A stretch of DNA of 48,888 bases. It comes from Parachlorella kessleri. Its lineage: Eukaryota; Chlorophyta; Trebouxiophyceae; Chlorellales; Chlorellaceae. Both the position numbers and the translations under genes were made by a program. The stretch lies in the NCBI GenBank assembly GCA_001598975.1, contig BBXU01003116.1:1-48888 (forward strand), written 5' to 3'. Each line of letters begins with the position of its first letter. Position 1 is the stretch's first letter. The notes under the pieces were generated by a model. The model ran no database searches, had not been told where the DNA came from, and saw nothing but the letters and a program-made list of their open reading frames with translations. Shown piece by piece: positions 46,899-48,888 of the stretch.

Positions 46899-48888
46899 TC
46901 ACGCCGTGCCAGCCCCATAGGTTTCGTCCAGGTACTTGACTATCGCTGCGCTCTCGAACATGGCCACACCCGTGTTGGGGTCCTCTATGTAGGGCACCTG
47001 CATCATGCCATGCAGCCCAGCACATGCTGCTGAGCGTTAGCCGCCATACCTGCTGCACGGGACCCATCCTTCATGCTGCTGAGCGTCAGCAGTGCCTGGC
47101 AACAGAGGTTGTCCCCGGGGGAGAGAACTACTGAACCAGTACTCGGGCAAGCCACAGAGCGTGACTGCATTCACCTCTGTCGGCACACTCCGCCTCCAAC
47201 TCTCTGTTTGCACGAGCAGCCACCTGTCAACTCTCTGTTTGCACGACCAGCCACCGTGAACAGAGATTTGGCCACCGTCCCCAGTGCAGCAGGCTTTCGG
47301 CATCTTAAATACGACAGCAAGCCACACTCTCGCACAGCCAGCAAGCATAGCCTCGAACCGATAATCCCTGGCGCGCCTGGAAGTGTGCTGCCGCATTGGT
47401 GGTTCTGAGATGGTCTAGCAGCACCTGCCGCTTGGGGCTGCCGCGGGCAACTGAGTGGTACAGGTGGGGAATCTCCAGCTCACTTAGCTTCTCCCGCACG
47501 ACCTGCACTACAAGATCCCACAAGCTAACCCCACTGAGGCCAGAAGAGCAAGCATGGACATTCTCGTCCTTGCCCGCTTGATCTACTCCAGATGGCTTGC
47601 AAATGTTCAGGTTTGCCCCCTTGCGCTAAAGCAAGGCTGTAATGGGGGAGGGGTTGGTGGTGGTGTGTGTGCTTGTCTACACAGACACACCTCGCCATCC
47701 CAGCCTACCCTACCTTGCCCTACCCTACACCACCCCACCGCCCCAGCCCCACACACCTTGCAGAACGGCGAGAGCTCGTAGCCCCAGTAGACCAGCGGCT
47801 GCTCCGGCACCTTGGATGGTGTGTAGAAGGATCCCTTGGCACCCCTGCACCGGACCCGATACCCTTCCAAGTCAGCTCCCAACTTTGCAACCTTGCAAAG
47901 GTGTCCCTTCCACTCCCGCACCTTTCCAGCAAGCGCCCACAGCATCACCACGCGCGTCAGAACGCCACCCCCAAGCAAGGCGATGCTCCTACATAATGCA
48001 TTGGGAGCGCCTCGCTCAGAGGCATCACATGAGCACGGCCCCCTTGGTCCCCCACTCAGGGAACACCCTGTGCCTTTCATTCACTGCCGGCCCCGGCCGG
48101 TAAGCACGGCTGGTCAAGAGCTTCTCGTAAGCAGTAACAGACTAAAAAGAGGCGGATACCCCCGGATACCCACAGATACCTGGGTGCCAGCCCCAGCCCG
48201 CAGGTGAGCGCTGTCAAGAAGCCCAGCCGCAGCGACAGCGGGATGTTGCTGCTGCCGCCGCCATACGTCTCAAAGAGGTACCGGATGATGTCATCTGACT
48301 CATACATGGCCTTGCCTGCAGGCACGCCGCGTCACACAGGGTGAGTGCCGTCAGGTTTACTCATATACTGCTCTTTGGGGCTACCAAAACAAGTCATCAG
48401 ACTCGTACATGGACTTGTCTACAGGCACCAGCACGGCCTTGGCGCCCATACGGACCTTGTTTAAAACACACCAAACACACCAAAAAAAGTCGCCAATGCT
48501 GTGCATGAACTTACCGGCAGGCGGCAGCGCAGCGTAGCTTGACAGTGTGCCTCAGGGCTGGCGTCAGGCGTCATGAAATCAGGAAAATAAGATATATTCC
48601 ACCAATGGCTAAGCTATGGGAGCAGGCATCTGCCTGCCTGCCCAAAGCTGGCAACCACCTACCAGCTTCTTATGTACCCAACCACCCCCCCACCTCACAC
48701 CCCCCCAGCACCCCCACCTACCGGTGTTGGGGTCCACCAAGTAGGGGAACATGGGCTTGCCCCCCATCTCCACTGCCTTGGGCCGCCACGTGGGGCCCTT
48801 CTTGGGGCAGGGGTAGAACAGCACGTCCAGGTCCAGGATGCACACAGCCTCCCTCACCTTCCTGGACAGAGATGTGTGTGTGTGTGGT
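46899..48888 (-). CDS. Tandem GST-N/thioredoxin-fold protein, 3' part (runs off right edge)
   Basis: Resembles the plant plastid 'thioredoxin family' proteins (Arabidopsis At5g03880 type) that carry two successive glutaredoxin/GST-N folds; the substrate is unknown. Exons: 48861-48722, 48315-48180, 47844-47757, 47502-47377, 46997-46899, phase-consistent; the 5' end lies beyond 48888. The first fold is partial: KVREAVCILDLDVLFYPCPK, GGKPMFPYLVDPNTG, AMYESDDIIRYLFETYGGG. A linker with a hydrophobic stretch follows (LRLGFLTALTCGLGLAPR). The second fold is complete: PLVYWGYELSPFCKVVREKL (single Cys in SPFC), ARGSPKR, FQVPYIEDPNTG, AMFESAAIVKYLDETYGAG, stop at 46901-46899. The join FQ|VPY requires a GC donor at 47376; the alternative GT donor after GSPKRQ leaves a gap relative to the family. 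Confidence 0.85.
47023..47090. repeat. 19-bp direct repeat, period 49 bp
   Basis: CATGCTGCTGAGCGT(T/C)AGC at 47023-47041 and 47072-47090, in the last intron of the GST-N-like gene. Confidence 0.85.
47197..47255. repeat. 28-bp tandem direct repeat, period 31 bp
   Basis: Two copies (47197-47224, 47228-47255) starting CAACTCTCTGTTTGCACGA, differing at one base, in the same intron. Confidence 0.95.
48288..48522. repeat. Three tandem copies of an exon 5' edge in the GST-N-like gene
   Basis: The 5' edge of the exon starting at 48315 (minus strand, encoding GKAMYESDD) recurs upstream in the intron at about 48391-48426 (DKSMYESDD) and, more decayed, at about 48488-48522 (GKFMHSIGD). The spacing is about 100 bp. 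Confidence 0.88.

Noticed and set aside
47045..47090. A 46-nt candidate exon in the GST-N-like gene (ALLTLSSMKDGSRAA)
   Set aside because: Its length breaks the frame into the final exon; extending the previous exon to a GC donor at 47376 gives FQ|VPY, which matches the family.

Overview
The window is nuclear DNA of a green alga, most likely of the Chlamydomonadales (Chlamydomonas/Volvox/Haematococcus relatives). It is GC-rich, the genes are cut by many short introns with strong (C/T)GCAG acceptors, some 3' ends carry TGTAA poly(A) signals, and the gene set is plant-type and plastid-centred. The species cannot be named from the sequence. Almost every long ORF is a shadow; the real genes were rebuilt by following conserved protein blocks from exon to exon and checking intron phase. 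For seven genes the rebuilt exons give a length divisible by three with no phase conflict.

Layout, left to right: (1) the 5' part of the Mg-chelatase D subunit gene (CHLD, minus, runs off the left edge); (2) a plus-strand, probably plastid protein with two CBM45-type starch-binding modules and no visible catalytic domain; (3) SelO protein AMPylase (minus, 12 exons), ending Ser-Cys-Ala-Ser with Cys at the usual selenocysteine position; (4) a 17-exon FtsH protease of the FTSH11/FTSH4 (YME1-like) type (minus); (5) divergent from it, an 18-exon gamma-tubulin complex protein 2 gene (plus); (6) a putatively N-myristoylated START-like lipid-binding protein (plus); (7) the chloroplast sulfate ABC transporter ATPase, SABC type (minus); (8) the ESCRT-III subunit VPS2/CHMP2 (minus); (9) divergent from it, a small two-exon gene of unknown function (plus); (10) a tandem thioredoxin-fold/GST-N protein (minus, runs off the right edge).

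The genes are unrelated housekeeping functions: chlorophyll synthesis, starch, plastid sulfate uptake, organelle proteolysis, redox, microtubule nucleation and membrane remodelling. No operon logic, mobile element, CRISPR array or RNA gene was recognised.

Two genome-level features stand out. First, in at least four genes a stretch of roughly 35-100 bp spanning an exon edge is repeated in tandem inside the neighbouring intron or 3' flank; the copies are decayed but still recognisable, and sometimes differ from the exon only at synonymous sites. Second, about eight introns appear to use GC instead of GT at the 5' splice site, roughly a tenth of the introns reconstructed here, which is high if transcripts confirm it.
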